The position numbers and the translations under genes were made by a program. Positions 63,601 to 64,000 of a stretch of 64,000 nt of DNA are shown here, piece by piece. The notes beneath the pieces were generated by a model. That model searched no databases and was not told the DNA's origin. It was given only the letters and a program-made list of their open reading frames with translations. Every line of letters begins with the position of its first letter. The stretch's first letter is position 1. Source of the DNA: Eunapius fragilis. Taxonomy: Eukaryota > Porifera > Demospongiae > Spongillida > Spongillidae. Where the stretch lies: NCBI GenBank assembly GCA_963681505.1, contig OY811979.1, positions 6,018,910-6,082,909 of the forward strand, read 5' to 3'.

Positions 63601-64000
63601 GTTGCTGCCGCGCCCTTGCCCTCGTCATCACGATCAGGACGTCTTGGGGACACGTCTCCTCTGGGTGCCGACCTAGCAACTGGAACAATTCAGGGACGTC
63701 TGTCCCTAACAACACCGGAACCGTTGGGTTCTCTGCAACTGCCGCTTCCACGATGAACTTCAGATCCCTCACGCCTATTTCCACTTTGGCCAAAGGATAG
63801 AAATTAATATCACCGTGAGCACAACGTACCGATACTCCCTTGCCCTCCAAGTAGTTCTCCAGAGGAACCAATCGGTTGGAGACCATCGTCCTGGAGCATC
63901 CGGTATCTAGAAGGATCCTGGTTTTTTGTCCTTCCACCGTTCCTGACTGACAAATACTGTTCTGTCTTCCTCCGGATCCCTTACTCCGTTTCTCGGAATC
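60695..64000 (-). CDS. Pol of Gmr1-like element (PR-IN-RT-RH), 5' end outside the window
   Basis: The frame is open to the window edge. From the right: protease (RILLDTGCSRTMVSNRLVP, about 63920), integrase H2C2 module (HEIPLAGHLGKEKT and CRTCAVCQKASH), DDE core (VAMDIVGPL, LTDQGSNF, LVERFNQTL), a GPY/F-like module (QWQGPYQIVTRMGKL), then RT (STLDLTRGYWQLPV, LPFGLSGAPSSFQRL, AYLDDLVVF) and RNase H (LQTDASDRGVGAVL, ending NADALSRA). It is closely related to the polyprotein at 3577-8019 along its full length. Confidence 0.93.
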   Translation of the reverse strand, partial: DSEKRSKGSGGRQNSICQSGTVEGQKTRILLDTGCSRTMVSNRLVPLENYLEGKGVSVRCAHGDINFYPLAKVEIGVRDLKFIVEAAVAENPTVPVLLGTDVPELFQLLGRHPEETCPQDVLIVMTRARARQQLEEEILRKEKERAAGARPRSIEESSNGSPTLSSEVPKREDPVVAKSKGILDISADELQRLQEHDSTLANIRQMVADEARKGEGSEYFKRDGLLCRRWAPYGRKEFEIEQLVLPKQLRRTVLELAHEIPLAGHLGKEKTRRRVLRRFYWPNVFGDVEEFCRTCAVCQKASHKGAGKAPLMPLPVISEPFSRVAMDIVGPLLTSRAGNRYVLVVCDYATRYPEAIPLKSIDAEHVAEKLVELFARVGIPREILTDQGSNFMSQLLVELYRLLHVKPIRTSPYHPQTDGLVERFNQTLKSMLRKATAIDGKDWDKLIPYLLFAYREVPQASTGFSPFELLYGRDVRGPLDILRETWEGNESQNESVVSYVLSTREKLKQMVDCVHENITKQQDRQKRWYDAKARMREFKPGDLVLVLLPTSTNKLLAQWQGPYQIVTRMGKLNYMLDMHDRRKRQRVFHVNMLKGYHVRAVVEEVEDNRYADELEEDIPVWNEQSKEGAKFGEELTREQMKELQALLNNFSSVFSDKPGRTNMAEHSIITEQTIPVRRPPYRLPQAYKELVKTELDDMLENDIIETTSSEWASPIVMVKKKDGSLRMCVDYRRLNAVSHIDAYPMPRIDDLIDGLGNARFISTLDLTRGYWQLPVAEKDRHKTAFTTPYGQFQFKVLPFGLSGAPSSFQRLMDKLIKGCEGFTSAYLDDLVVFSNSWQEHLSQLRTVLNRIKEAGLTVKVGKCQFGTSKCVYLGHTVGNGSVEPELTKLQAVKTFPLPETKRQVRGFLGLTGYYRRFIPDYSSRAAPLTDLTRKSAPNTVKWSQQCNEAFETLKQCLCSGPVLRSPDFDKTFVLQTDASDRGVGAVLSQFGDDGEEHPIGYYSRKLLPREERYSTVEKECLAIRLAVAAFRVYLLGRKFVIQTDHRSLEWLERLKEGNPKLCRWSLALQPYEYTVEHRAGRANLNADALSRATKEFVAGEG

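Larger units (their letters stand above)
60443..64000 (-). mobile_element. Gmr1-like Ty3/gypsy retrotransposon (continues past the window)
   Basis: A minus-strand element with domain order protease, integrase, RT, RNase H, again integrase before RT, as in 3170-13513. Its 3' LTR is inferred as 60443-60689 from a polypurine tract (complement of about 60690-60712), a TGTGAAGG start and a TGACA end. Only one LTR is in view, so the left boundary and TSD are unverified. The visible coding part looks open. Gag and the 5' LTR lie beyond 64000. Confidence 0.88.

Noticed and set aside
1-64000. tRNA genes
   Set aside because: A few GGTTCAAA- or GGTTCGA-like strings (for example near 45930 and 34068) lack a matching A box and cloverleaf.

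Overview
The window is metazoan nuclear DNA packed with mobile elements. It has GT-AG introns (one as short as about 88 bp), phase-1 exons encoding Ig and Fn3 domains, a partial 28S rRNA sequence and many element types known from early-branching animals. A sponge is my best guess, held at moderate-to-low confidence because nothing in the window names the species.

Layout. (1) 161-15644 is a three-level nest. A Ty3/gypsy element on the minus strand (205-bp LTRs) contains a plus-strand Gmr1-like gypsy element (3170-13513, TSD CACCC). That element's 3' LTR was split by a Ginger-type DNA transposon, Ginger A (8005-13243, TSD CCGG). (2) About 15850-21060 is a DIRS-like tyrosine-recombinase fossil, interrupted by a second, decayed Ginger (Ginger B, 16607-20239, again TSD CCGG). 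(3) 21397-23060 holds a third, heavily decayed Ginger relative, followed to about 24.5 kb by short non-autonomous elements with palindromic ends. (4) 25.07-26.6 kb is a 5'-truncated LINE. (5) 26.9-29.5 kb is a candidate transposon with a DUF6589-like gene and a RecQ-like helicase fragment. (6) 30.3-34.5 kb is a large inverted-repeat structure, followed by a clean 324-bp MITE (TSD TAA). (7) 35.46-38.04 kb is a minisatellite of about 87 copies. (8) 38.3-46.8 kb is a host gene on the minus strand for a single-pass Ig/Fn3 surface protein. An almost intact gypsy element with identical LTRs (40351-45462) sits in one of its introns. (9) 49.5-50.3 kb has two exons of an RBM5/RBM10-like RNA-binding protein on the plus strand. 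(10) 51.0-55.3 kb is a CACTA/EnSpm element. (11) 55.3-56.0 kb is the end of a fourth Ginger, abutting CCGG in a 28S rRNA fragment (to about 57.1 kb). (12) 57.2-58.4 kb is an unrecognised spliced gene. (13) 59.6-60.4 kb is the start of a second Ig-domain surface protein (plus strand). Its third exon is cut by another Gmr1-like element that runs off the window.

Main points. Ginger A has a seven-exon model whose spliced length is an exact multiple of three, encoding about 1135 residues with zinc-binding, DDE integrase, GPY/F, Ulp1-type protease and PHD modules, so it could be functional. Ginger A and B are each flanked on both sides by CCGG, and a third Ginger end abuts CCGG. All carry subterminal palindromes with a CTAG core but different arms. 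Two gypsy elements have integrase before reverse transcriptase, the Gmr1 order. Host coding sequence is sparse: two Ig-type receptor genes, one RNA-binding protein, one unknown gene and a few uncertain exons.
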